From assembly GCF_030440425.1 (NCBI RefSeq), contig NZ_CP098023.1, positions 4,370,602 through 4,434,601 on the forward strand: a stretch of DNA of 64,000 nucleotides, written 5' to 3'. Source of the DNA: Microbulbifer sp. MI-G. GTDB lineage: Bacteria; Pseudomonadota; Gammaproteobacteria; Pseudomonadales; Cellvibrionaceae. The position numbers were made by a program, and so were the translations under genes. The notes under the pieces are model-generated. The model made no database searches, was not told the DNA's origin, and saw nothing but the letters and a program-made list of their open reading frames with translations. Positions 28,358 through 35,234 of this stretch are shown here, piece by piece; position 1 is the first letter of the stretch, and every line of letters begins with the position of its first letter.

Positions 28358-28877
28358 GAATTTTGCTCAGTACCTTTGCTTTTTTGAACCTTCGTACTTT
28401 CGTACGGATATTTTTCATTGGGGATGAAGTATTAAACTGAATCATTCTTCCCAACGTGTAGCTTTTATACCAACTTTGGGCATAAAGTTCATTATTACTC
28501 AGAGAATCGATAAGCTGCAAAATTTGATCGATGGTTAATTGAAACTCTGATAGTAGCTGTTCATAACCCCAGTTTTGATACTGAACGTGGAAATGTTCGG
28601 CTAACTGGCCCAGCTCATTCCAGTTATACCCTGTTTCAGGGAAATCGACTTCAAGTTTGTTTGATTTAAACTTGTACCATTTTAGAACAAGTTTCCCCCA
28701 ACCAATCAAGTATGCAAGTGTATCGCAAACACTGATTTCGGTGCCTTTAATGTTTCCTTCAACGCCAATTTCCCGTGAATATTCTTTTGGAATATCTAAA
28801 TAATCCGCAAGAAGTTTGTCAAAAGCAGTTTGGATCGCTTGAACTAACTCTTCTTTATTCTTGGGTATTGATGACAT
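28341..28877 (-). CDS. ClbS/DfsB family protein (DUF1706 four-helix bundle)
   Basis: The 178-residue product follows the DUF1706 pattern: PKNKEELVQAIQTAFDKLL, KGTEISVCDTLAYLIGWGKLVLKWY, GYNWNELGQLAEHF and GRMIQFNTSSP with a basic C terminus. The family includes ClbS, which protects colibactin producers by hydrolysing its cyclopropane warhead, and DfsB; most members are uncharacterised. The ATG before SSIPKNKEEL is used, excluding a longer frame that reads into attC-like DNA. As an integron cassette it may confer protection against an electrophilic natural product (inference). Confidence 0.82.
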   Translation of the reverse strand: MSSIPKNKEELVQAIQTAFDKLLADYLDIPKEYSREIGVEGNIKGTEISVCDTLAYLIGWGKLVLKWYKFKSNKLEVDFPETGYNWNELGQLAEHFHVQYQNWGYEQLLSEFQLTIDQILQLIDSLSNNELYAQSWYKSYTLGRMIQFNTSSPMKNIRTKVRRFKKAKVLSKIPKTRR

Positions 28878-28890
28878 AGCTGATTGTTCC

Positions 28891-28979
28891 CATAATACCT
28901 GCAGTACAGGCCCCGCTGTGGCAAAGCTACGCTTTGATCGGTCCAGCACGGAGAATGATTGTGCCTGCGCGAGTTAAAA
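28891..28979 (-). repeat. attC-like site L
   Basis: On the minus strand it starts TTTTAAC and ends in a degenerate GGTATTATG core just before the ClbS-like gene. GCGCAGGCAC near one end pairs with GGGGCCTGTACTGC near the other. Length about 89 bp. Confidence 0.45.
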
Positions 28980-29158
28980 TTTTTACCCTTCTCAATCAAA
29001 TCACTTGTAAAGTAGCAATAAGTTTCATCGAGGCTGTTAAGATAGAAAAGCACTTTCTATCATACATCTCATAAACTGTACAAATAATTCCCGGGTCGGG
29101 TGGCCAGTCTATTGCCTTATCAATGAATCCGTCTTCAAGTGGAACTTGAGCCAGTTTT
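28980..29158 (-). pseudogene. Frameshifted cassette gene remnant
   Basis: One minus-strand frame reads VPLEDGFIDKAIDWPPDPG then IICTVYEMYDRKCF, and a second frame continues it as FYLNSLDETYCYFTSDLIEKGKNF, switching at a short T run (TGCTTTTCTATC). The joined sequence looks like one small protein of unknown family broken by a frameshift. No good start codon remains. Confidence 0.4.
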
Positions 29159-29218
29159 ACTTACCAGGTGGGCTCAGAATTGTCTTCTTTACATGTATCG
29201 GTTTGTATGATTGGGATA

Positions 29219-29318
29219 ATGAACTCCAACTCTTCCGCGTCCGGTACGTGGGTGAACTTGGTGTCGGCAGGCGGCCCTTACCGCTTTCACCGGTGCACCA
29301 CTGCGGTATTGGAATCGA
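29219..29318 (-). pseudogene. Degraded glmU fragment (relic 2)
   Basis: This stretch aligns with the 3' part of the resident glmU (about 38305-38413): CGTGGGTGA, TTCACCGGTGCACCA-CTGCGGTATTGGA and TCTTCCGCG correspond to CGTGGGTGA, TTTACCGGTGCCACCAGTGCGGTGTTGGA and TCGTCCGCG. Minus-strand translation gives DSNTAVV and PDAEELEF, matching GSNTALV and GADELAVA of GlmU, with internal stops. Similarity is weaker than for relic 1. Confidence 0.6.
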
Positions 29319-29383
29319 TAGTCGTGCGAAGCATGGAGCGACCGGCTGAGGCCCGTAAAGACGGAACGTATAGTATCAACTTG

Positions 29384-29621
29384 TTATGTACAAACAACCT
29401 CATTATCGTTTTCGTCGTTGCGTGAAAGCATGCCTGCCCATCTCCTAAGTCCATGCTCCACGATAAAAACCAGAAAAACGATCGTTACAGCCAATAGGCA
29501 CTTGGGCAGAGAGAAGGCTATAACAATTCCTCCCGCTAAAAGAGCAGGTAAAATTATGAAAAAAAGTCAATATGACGCTGTAACGTACGTTCCATTCATA
29601 GGTTAAGTTTTTAAACCCCAT
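29384..29621 (-). pseudogene. Small membrane protein gene with frameshift in a T7 run
   Basis: Frame one begins MGFKNLTYEWNVRYSVILTFF; after a run of seven T residues the next frame continues FIILPALLAGGIVIAFSLPK and CLLAVTIVFLVFIVEHGLRRW, ending with NDENDNEVVCT. Removing one T joins them into a ~78-residue protein with two membrane helices. The stop codon lies in an ACATAAC core (29383-29389) that is the start of another attC-like site whose other half is not clear. A sequencing error is possible. Confidence 0.5.
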
Positions 29622-29651
29622 TCCACATAACTTGTCATGTTTGCTATGGGC

Positions 29652-29751
29652 ACATAACACTGCCAGCAACAATTGGAGTGTATTGGCGGCTTTTTTGTAT
29701 TTTCAAAAAAGGGCCAGGTTTACCAGGACTGAATACTATGACTTGTTAAGA
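29652..29751 (-). repeat. attC-like site G
   Basis: On the minus strand it begins TCTTAAC, which contains the stop of the upstream cassette gene, and ends GTTATGT. A long hairpin with complementary CTTTTTTG / CAAAAAAG arms lies in the centre. Length 100 bp. Confidence 0.6.
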
Positions 29752-30156
29752 CTGCTCACTGGTGACCAGCTCTAGTAGCTTTGCATTGTACGCTTGAGCA
29801 TAATACTTATTGTACTCATGACTGCCCATATCAAGTGCAAAGTTCTCAATATGTATCCCCGCGCCACAGATGAGAAAATTTCTTGGTGCAAACTCCTTTA
29901 GTTCCCCCTCCAGTGCTGATTTAGGAATACCTGGCACTGTGTACCCCTCGTCGGGAATAAAGACCTCCACAAACTTCTTGTGATCCTGGCGGTAGTCAGT
30001 GAGCGCTTCCGAGAAACCGCGATTGGCTGACGTGACTGGGTCATTTGCTATCGCAATTAGCTCATTGCTCCGGGTAATTTCAACCCAAACCCAAGCGATT
30101 ACACCTGCCAAAAGAGCCACACCTAAGAAAAAGGTGTTTTTAACGGTTGTAACCAT
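29746..30156 (-). CDS. Hypothetical cassette protein, single membrane anchor
   Basis: The 136-residue protein has one N-terminal membrane helix (TFFLGVALLAGVIAWVWVEI) and a soluble C-terminal domain with FLICGAGIHIENFALDMG. I do not recognise a family. Its stop codon is the TAA of the following attC core, typical of compact cassettes. Confidence 0.55.
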   Translation of the reverse strand: MVTTVKNTFFLGVALLAGVIAWVWVEITRSNELIAIANDPVTSANRGFSEALTDYRQDHKKFVEVFIPDEGYTVPGIPKSALEGELKEFAPRNFLICGAGIHIENFALDMGSHEYNKYYAQAYNAKLLELVTSEQS

Positions 30157-30162
30157 ATTGAC

Positions 30163-30243
30163 CCTTAACCCTTACCGCACAGGCGAGCAACTCTGTTGCA
30201 AGCCAAGCCACGAAGTGGCTGATTGTATCTGAGCTTGCTAAAT
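30163..30243 (-). repeat. attC-like site F
   Basis: On the minus strand: ATTTAGC core (containing the upstream gene's TAG), CAAGC arm, a GCCACTTCGTGGC hairpin, then GTTGCTCGCCTGTGCGG and a GTTAAGG core. The last part is nearly the same as in site A (GTTGCTCGCCTTTGCTGCGG), showing that the sites are related repeats. Length 81 bp. Confidence 0.6.
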
Positions 30244-30705
30244 GTATGGACCATTGTCGATGACCCATGACCTTAGCTCCATGGCACTGCGAACGTTTGC
30301 AGGGAACTTCCATCTATTTAAAGCAAGCTCAGGCAGGTTTTTCTGAGGGTAAGCTACGTGATCCGTTCCGATTCTCAGGACAGTATTGGAGATAGCTAGA
30401 ATCCTGTATAAGAATTCAGCAACATTCTGCGTGAACTCTCCATGTTCTATCGCGAATGCTGAGTTTCTATTTTGGGGATTGAGCCCAAAGTCCTGGATAT
30501 TGATGAAACTCCCATCCTTCGTTGGAACGTATCGATACCCGTCCTGTCCTACATGTGTACCACCCAGGAATACTAAATAAGCCCTAAGGTCTTCGGCTTC
30601 CTTCTCAGTCAGTGGAAAGTCAACATGTGAGTAAACGACCTCGCCAGTGAACGGATGAGTTCCTTTTCTCGTTCTTGTCGTGAGATTTAGCGTATGTATT
30701 TCCAT
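30238..30705 (-). CDS. Hypothetical cassette protein
   Basis: This 155-residue soluble protein contains HPFTGEVVYSHVDFPLTEKEAEDL and RYVPTKDGSFINIQDFG. No signal peptide and no recognised family. It is followed directly by attC-like site F, which includes its stop codon. Confidence 0.55.
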   Translation of the reverse strand: MEIHTLNLTTRTRKGTHPFTGEVVYSHVDFPLTEKEAEDLRAYLVFLGGTHVGQDGYRYVPTKDGSFINIQDFGLNPQNRNSAFAIEHGEFTQNVAEFLYRILAISNTVLRIGTDHVAYPQKNLPELALNRWKFPANVRSAMELRSWVIDNGPYI

Positions 30706-30863
30706 GCAGATAAGTACATTTAAATACCGGTCACTATGGCCACCATTATCCTGATTACTGACCCGGAATCAATTCTGCGCAACTTACCCACAATCTGCAT
30801 TAGAAACAGTTAGTTATATAGATATGGCACAATCGTACAAAATATGATCACCCTCTCCGGCGT

Positions 30864-30889
30864 AAAAAACCCGGCTCAGTGCCCGGTTT
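30864..30889 (-). terminator. Intrinsic terminator, minus direction
   Basis: On the minus strand AACCGGGC-actga-GCCGGGTTTTTT forms a stem followed by a T run, about 50 bp after the small membrane ORF. A terminator inside a cassette array is uncommon and fits DNA of ordinary chromosomal origin in this 30.7-31.1 kb stretch. Confidence 0.75.
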
Positions 30890-30937
30890 GGGTGGCTGGA
30901 TAAAAGCAGCTAGCGCCGCCCTGCGAAGGGCCCCAGC

Positions 30938-31102
30938 TTATTGCTTGCGCTTATTATTTCCCTGAATGCTGGTAAACAACCCATTATACCTTTTAACCTG
31001 TTTTGGCAGAGTGAGTAATGTATGTAATGCTGACAAAGTAAATACTCCAAACACTATACACCAGCCCAAACCACGACTGATTATATTGCCAAGATAGGCC
31101 AC
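30938..31102 (-). CDS. Small membrane protein (54 residues)
   Basis: The frame from a GTG codon reads AYLGNIISRGLGWCIVFGVF then TLSALHTLLTLPKQVKRYNG and ends GNNKRKQ: one or two membrane helices with a basic tail. It has no strong ribosome-binding site. A terminator follows. The stretch AAGCGCAAGCAATAA at its end resembles the first arm of attC site A. It may be the 3' end of a truncated longer gene. Confidence 0.4.
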   Translation of the reverse strand: MAYLGNIISRGLGWCIVFGVFTLSALHTLLTLPKQVKRYNGLFTSIQGNNKRKQ

Positions 31103-31170
31103 ACCAACTCAGATTCGTCTGCATGAATCAAAGTTTCGTCTAATTTGAGTATCAGTAACTTTCTTTTCAT
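31081..31170 (-). pseudogene. Truncated HAD/NIF-like phosphatase start
   Basis: Immediately after attC-like site E an ATG opens KRKLLILKLDETLIHADES and stops after 29 codons. It matches the first strand of NIF/FCP1-like HAD phosphatases (ILDLDETLIHA), but the nucleophile Asp is Lys and the rest of the gene is missing, replaced by the small membrane ORF. Confidence 0.5.
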
Positions 31171-31183
31171 GTCTGCTCAAAAA

Positions 31184-31251
31184 ATGTAACGTCCCAACCA
31201 GCGAAAATAGGAGCGTAGCGAGTATTTTTCCGTTGTGTTGGTTTGTTAGGG
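31184..31251 (-). repeat. attC-like site E
   Basis: On the minus strand: CCCTAACAAACCAACACAAC ... GGTTGGGACGTTACAT. Outer cores CTAAC/GTTAC and inner boxes ACCAAC/GGTTGG pair, with GAAAAATACTCGC / GCTCCTATTTTCGC filling the stem. At 68 bp it is one of the clearest attC structures here. It follows the protease gene. Confidence 0.7.
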
Positions 31252-31261
31252 CAACTTACTG

Positions 31262-32107
31262 TCACTGTACTTCTATAGAAGCACATAGTTCATCCATGTT
31301 TTTAGATTTCATATTGTCCTGGAGAAAAGGATTCTGAGTGGTAATATTTTCTCTCGCCAAATCGTCTTTAGCCGAGATCACTTGTTGTATCCAATCTCTA
31401 TAAGATGAAACCCTGGTGTATAGTTCAGTGACTCCATATTCGCCAACATCATAAAACCATGAATCGGTACGTGAACTGACACCGAGTAATACATATTTAT
31501 CTCCCTCCCTAATATAGGCCGGCCCACCACTGTCACCATTTCCAGAAACCCCTTCCAGCACTTCTCCTTTTGAGCCTTTTTCAAAATTAAAAACGATATC
31601 GGTATCAGTTACTCTAATTATTTTGTTTTGGGCTTTTCTCAATCTACCGTTATTTTCCTTGTAGCTGATTGTCTGTCCATTTTGACCAGTTCCTGTCCCA
31701 CCTACACCTATGAACCAAGCTACTTTTCCCTTTTCAAAATTATCATCATATAATTCAGCCGGCTTAATATGTGTGACAGGTGAGCTAAGCTTGATTAAGG
31801 CTATGTCGTTCTCTCTTCCCAACTCATATTTAGGGTGAGCATATCGATTTGAAATAGATACTATTTCATTTCCGACATTAATTTTCTGTCCAGGATTCAT
31901 GCAAAACACAGCATGAGCTGCAGTAACAACCCATTCAGGATCAATAAGGGTTCCGTGAACGCCAATGCTGTACAAGGTTGCTAACGGAGGGAAGTCAGAA
32001 GGGACTGCGTAATAACTTTCGTCAGAAACATCATGCCGAATGACAATTGCATCAGCTGCAGATGTAATAAGACTCACTGTTAAAATCAAGAATTGAGAAA
32101 TTTTCAA
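31262..32107 (-). CDS. Secreted trypsin-like serine protease (S1 family)
   Basis: The catalytic triad is intact: His65 in VVTAAHAVF, Asp101 in ENDIALIKL and Ser183 in GNGDSGGP. The start is a TTG with AAGGAG upstream, giving a signal peptide (KISQFLILTVSLITSAADA) and 281 residues; a longer frame reads through attC-like DNA. The C-terminal ~40 residues are extra to the protease domain. A chymotrypsin-type protease as a gene cassette is notable. Confidence 0.85.
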   Translation of the reverse strand: MKISQFLILTVSLITSAADAIVIRHDVSDESYYAVPSDFPPLATLYSIGVHGTLIDPEWVVTAAHAVFCMNPGQKINVGNEIVSISNRYAHPKYELGRENDIALIKLSSPVTHIKPAELYDDNFEKGKVAWFIGVGGTGTGQNGQTISYKENNGRLRKAQNKIIRVTDTDIVFNFEKGSKGEVLEGVSGNGDSGGPAYIREGDKYVLLGVSSRTDSWFYDVGEYGVTELYTRVSSYRDWIQQVISAKDDLARENITTQNPFLQDNMKSKNMDELCASIEVQ

Positions 32108-32128
32108 ATGAAACTCCTTCTCTAGGTG

Positions 32129-32247
32129 CTCTAACTCCCACAACAGGGGGGCGGATAATGCCATGCATTTTTTGTACAAAATGGGAGCATATCGACCGCA
32201 CAAAACATGCACAGCGTTGACCGTCCCTTTGCTTGTGTTTGTTATGA
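32129..32247 (-). repeat. attC-like site D (VCR-like, 119 bp)
   Basis: On the minus strand it begins TCATAACAAACACAAGCAAA, then GGGACGGTCAACGC, and ends GTTGTGGGAGTTAGAG. The opening closely resembles Vibrio cholerae repeats (TAACAAACGCCTCAAGAGGGA, then CTGTCAACGC). The upstream gene's TAA lies in the core. Confidence 0.7.
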
Positions 32248-32670
32248 ACATACCTGCTCATCGGTAATCATATGCGACGCATACCCCGTACTCCTAATTG
32301 ATATACTTCCACGAAGAACGCAATCTGGGTAACCATAATCGAACCTTGCAGTAAAAATTACATCAGTGACGGTAAACCCTTCATCAATATGACTAGTTGA
32401 CAGTGAAAAACTGGAGGGATTAATGCCTTTGAAATTCTCTAAAACGCTGGATGGTATCTGAATTTTCTTACCATTAAGAACGAACACCATCTCTTTAATA
32501 TTGTCGTCTCTCTTCGAAAATTCAGACTTTAGGTGAAGATCAAGCTCTAGCATACCAAGATTCATCGGGAGTAATTTTTCATAACTCATTTTATCCCACC
32601 ACCAATACTCATCTTGCGACGCAAATACTGATATCGAGATAAACAGGAAAATTAAAGCGAGTGTTTTCAT
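32242..32670 (-). CDS. Secreted hypothetical cassette protein
   Basis: The ATG chosen gives a clear signal peptide (KTLALIFLFISISVFAS) and a 142-residue protein with two cysteines near the C terminus. A longer frame starting at 32784 translates the attC-like site and is rejected. Family unknown; the mature part is beta-rich (VTDVIFTARFDYGYPDCVLRG). Confidence 0.6.
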   Translation of the reverse strand: MKTLALIFLFISISVFASQDEYWWWDKMSYEKLLPMNLGMLELDLHLKSEFSKRDDNIKEMVFVLNGKKIQIPSSVLENFKGINPSSFSLSTSHIDEGFTVTDVIFTARFDYGYPDCVLRGSISIRSTGYASHMITDEQVCS

Positions 32671-32694
32671 TGGTGCTTTCAGCTCAAAACATCT

Positions 32695-32776
32695 CAATAA
32701 CCCGCAGCTGACACGTAGCGAATCGGAGTATAAGCTGTTGAGCGCCGAAGGCGCGAAGTTGATTGATTTGTTAGGC
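32695..32776 (-). repeat. attC-like site C
   Basis: On the minus strand: GCCTAACAAATCAATCAACT, a GCGCCTTCGGCGC hairpin, then CAGCTGCGGGTTATTG. The first core GCCTAAC fits the RYYYAAC consensus exactly and contains the stop of the upstream cassette gene. Length 82 bp. Confidence 0.65.
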
Positions 32777-33095
32777 TTCTTCATCGCAAGGAATTAAAAA
32801 TTTAGGACTTACACCAGGAAAATTCTCAGAGCCTCCTTCAAACCAATATGGCTTGTGGTGCACATAACTAAACAATGGCAACTCTACCTAAAAATCTTGC
32901 CCATTGATTGAGATTACTCCTCGAACAACCCAGAATCTTCCAACAGTACCCCAACCATGGTGTACAAGTTTTGTGAAGTAGAATTCTGTCTCCACTTCTA
33001 CTGGAAATAGCATCGTACGTTGTTTTCAAAAGCCAGCCGGTCAAACTTTAGTTTATCAAAGGTTCTCTTATTTTGAAGATAACTTGCCCAGTCAT
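32771..33095 (-). pseudogene. Cassette gene broken by frameshifts and a stop
   Basis: Starting at the ATG just after the attC core (33106-33112), the product can be followed through three frames: MTGQVIFKIREPLIN, KLKFDRLAFENNVRCYF, then PVEVETEFYFTKLVHHGWGT and VGRFWVVRGVISINGQDF, an in-frame TAG, and VELPLFSYVHHKPYWFEGG to IPCDEEA before the TAA in site C. It is a decayed protein of unknown family. The IS3 element inserted just upstream may have silenced it. Confidence 0.6.
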
Positions 33096-33105
33096 TAGGA
33101 AAGCC

Positions 33106-33129
33106 ACCTAACCCCTGTGCTTGGATGTT
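33106..33129 (-). repeat. attC-like site B, distal part split off by the IS
   Basis: On the minus strand AACATCCAAGCACAGGGGTTAGGT carries a GTTAGGT core that fits the GTTRRRY consensus exactly. It continues site B (34434-34485) on the far side of the IS3 element. Confidence 0.6.
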
Positions 33130-33156
33130 TGATCTGCTACCACTTTCGTGGACACT

Positions 33157-33963
33157 TTATGCCGCCATTTTTTCATACTCTAACGGCGATTGGTAGCCGA
33201 GACTGGAGTGAATCCGCTCTCGATTATAGAACTCGATATACTCGATGATATGGGCCACCGCGTCGATTTCATTTTCAAATAAACGCTGGTGAACGAGCTC
33301 TGTCTTCATACTATGGAAAAAAGATTCCACAATAGCATTATCCAGTGGATTCCCCTTTCGATTCATGCTTCTTCTCATACCCGCTGACTCAACAAGCTCT
33401 CGGTACTCATGTGCCGCGTACTCGATCCCCTGATCGGAATGGAATATACATCCTGCTTGTGGACGCTGACGCGCCAGAGCCATCTTAAGTGCGCTTTTCG
33501 TCAGCTCGCTATTCCGTTTTCGGCTGAATGACCAGCCGACGACTGATCTTGTGTATAGATCGATTACCACCGCGTGATATAGCCATCCAGCCACAGTCTT
33601 TATATAGGTAAAGTCACCAGCCCACTGAGTACCAACAGAAACAGCTGGATCCTCACCACCAAGCTGATTTCCCGTGGCAGAGTAAAATTTATGCTTACCA
33701 GGGTTCCAGGTATAAAGCCCTCTGCTAGAAGCCTTTATCCCAACCGTCTTCATAAGTCGGGATACACGCCTGACGCTACAGGATAAGCCGCTACGCTTTG
33801 GCTGCTGGTGCACTCGACGTGCTCCGTAAGCCTTTCTGAATCCTTGGTGTAGCTCCACAATAGCGTCCGTAAGGAGGCGATCGTGCTTACGCCGTTCACT
33901 CTCTTCACGATTGCGCCAAGCGTAGAAACCGCTCTTAGACACACTCAGCAGACTACACAACAT
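33157..33963 (-). CDS. IS3-family transposase OrfB (DDE integrase domain)
   Basis: The 268-residue ORF has HTH_21 (LLTDAIVELHQGFRKAYGAR) and rve integrase domains with DDE residues in WAGDFTYIKT, VVIDLYTRSVVGW and NAIVESFFHSMKTEL, ending in NRERIHSSLGYQSP. The frame is open upstream to about 34015 in the -1 frame relative to orfA, where GGAAAAAG before the orfA stop would allow programmed -1 frameshifting to make OrfAB. Confidence 0.93.
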   Translation of the reverse strand: MLCSLLSVSKSGFYAWRNREESERRKHDRLLTDAIVELHQGFRKAYGARRVHQQPKRSGLSCSVRRVSRLMKTVGIKASSRGLYTWNPGKHKFYSATGNQLGGEDPAVSVGTQWAGDFTYIKTVAGWLYHAVVIDLYTRSVVGWSFSRKRNSELTKSALKMALARQRPQAGCIFHSDQGIEYAAHEYRELVESAGMRRSMNRKGNPLDNAIVESFFHSMKTELVHQRLFENEIDAVAHIIEYIEFYNRERIHSSLGYQSPLEYEKMAA

Positions 33964-34010
33964 TCTAACGTCACGTCCCTTGTGGTTCTTCTCAACCAGC
34001 TCGAAGAGCT

Positions 34011-34379
34011 TTACTTTTTCCGTTGGAAGAACCGCTCGGCCTTTTTTAGCAAATCAATCTCATCGTTCCGATTGGCCAGCTCTCGTTCAAGCTTCTTGAT
34101 CTTCTTTTCCGCAACAGCGAGCTTGTCTTCGGCTTCGCGAACAGGATCTGTTCTACCAGGTCGGCGCTTAAGCGATAGTTTAGATGGCTTCATATATTTA
34201 TTTTCCTTCAGCTCTCCTCGGCGGTGCTCCATCTACCATCGATATAGCATCACAGAATGTATGCCGAGGGATTCTGCCACATCCTTTGACCTAACGTCAG
34301 GATGATTGGCCAACTTAACGGCTTGAAGCTTGTAAGCCAAAGTGTAACGGTCGTAGTTTCTCTTTTTTGTTTGCCCCAT
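34011..34379 (-). pseudogene. IS3-family OrfA with in-frame amber codon
   Basis: The frame begins MGQTKKRNYDRYTLAYKLQA with a transposase_8 helix-turn-helix (AVKLANHPDVRSKDVAESLG), reaches LYRW and then a TAG at codon 49, followed in the same frame by MEHRRGELKEN and a coiled-coil leucine-zipper-like stretch (AEKKIKKLERELANRNDEID). The nonsense codon probably inactivates transposition unless it is suppressed or translation restarts at the following ATG. Confidence 0.8.
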
Positions 34380-34433
34380 TCTGATCCTCCTTCATGAACA
34401 GTAAATACCGTCCACGAAAGTGGTTACAGATCA

Positions 34434-34485
34434 CCGAGCGAAGCGAAGGTCCAGCCGAAGGCGAACATGCTTAACCTTGTTAGGG
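34434..34485 (-). repeat. attC-like site B, proximal part
   Basis: On the minus strand CCCTAACAAGGTTAAGCATG, then TTCGCCTTCGGCTGG and CTTCGCTTCGCTCGG, directly follows the SMI1/KNR4 gene and is cut by the IS3 right end. ATGTT in this half can pair with AACAT in the distal half. Without the IS the site would be 76 bp. Confidence 0.65.
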
Positions 34486-34488
34486 CTT

Positions 34489-35214
34489 TCACCACTCAAC
34501 CTCTGTTAGTTTGGCCATAAAGTCATTAAAGGAATTTGCCACTGGAACAAATCTATTTCTCAACAGTTCGAATTCGCAATCTTCAGGCAAACTTTCTAAA
34601 CTGTTTATGACTTGATAGGGTTCAAATTCAGACAATTCATTTGTTTTCTTTATTTGGCTTCGATCAAAGCCATATTTTTCTAGGGTATTTAACAGTTTCT
34701 GTTCGTAGTAACAGTGACCAAACTTTTCCAGCATAAATTTACGACCGAATATCGAATACATATAGCCGTCATAATAGTAATAGACCTGACCAAAATCTCT
34801 TTGGTCTGTGGATATTGCAAAGAGACTACCAGATGATTCTTCCTCGTATGCGAAAGACATCATATTGTCAGGAAGAATATCAAAATTTTCTTTAGAGTTT
34901 TCATTAGAGGCAAACAGCTCTGGCCAGTTTGTATTTGAAGGTTCATTACCGTCAAAACGGTCATACCAAACGCCAAAAATGCCTGCCACATCTGCCTTTT
35001 CTATGAATGGCAAATCAATTTTAAGCTGTATTCCGATTTCCAATTCGTCATCATTAGGCGAAAATATACAGCCGTTTGTTTCTTGCAGAAAATCGCCATA
35101 TTCACTTGGAAATTTATTGTATCCAAATCTTTCTTTAAGGCGATTACTAACGTCCAAAATATCATCTGGAGTTAACGAAGGAAATTGAGGTATAACCTCT
35201 ATATTCTTGAACAT
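34489..35214 (-). CDS. SMI1/KNR4 (SUKH) family protein
   Basis: The 241-residue protein matches the SUKH fold outline: LTPDDILDVSNRLKERFGYNKFPSEYGDFLQETNG near the N terminus, then FIEKADVAGIFGVWYD and a later FGQVYYYYDGYMYSIFGRKF. SUKH proteins are frequent immunity proteins against contact-dependent or polymorphic toxins. No toxin gene is adjacent. Start MFKNIEVIP is used. Confidence 0.8.
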   Translation of the reverse strand: MFKNIEVIPQFPSLTPDDILDVSNRLKERFGYNKFPSEYGDFLQETNGCIFSPNDDELEIGIQLKIDLPFIEKADVAGIFGVWYDRFDGNEPSNTNWPELFASNENSKENFDILPDNMMSFAYEEESSGSLFAISTDQRDFGQVYYYYDGYMYSIFGRKFMLEKFGHCYYEQKLLNTLEKYGFDRSQIKKTNELSEFEPYQVINSLESLPEDCEFELLRNRFVPVANSFNDFMAKLTEVEW

Positions 35215-35234
35215 GTTTAGATTTCTTTAAAGTG

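Larger units (their letters stand above)
33130..34433 (-). mobile_element. IS3-family insertion sequence, 1304 bp, inside an attC site
   Basis: The ends TGATCTG-CT-ACCACTTTCGTGGAC (left) and, reverse-complemented, TGATCTG-TA-ACCACTTTCGTGGAC (right) form near-perfect ~24-bp inverted repeats ending TG...CA. Inside are overlapping orfA and orfB on the minus strand. I see no 3-4 bp direct repeat at the ends (GTT versus CCG), so the insertion may be old or followed by deletion. Removing it joins two half attC sites. Confidence 0.9.

Noticed and set aside
32671..32784. N-terminal extension of the secreted cassette protein
   Set aside because: It translates attC-like site C; the internal ATG gives a clean signal peptide.
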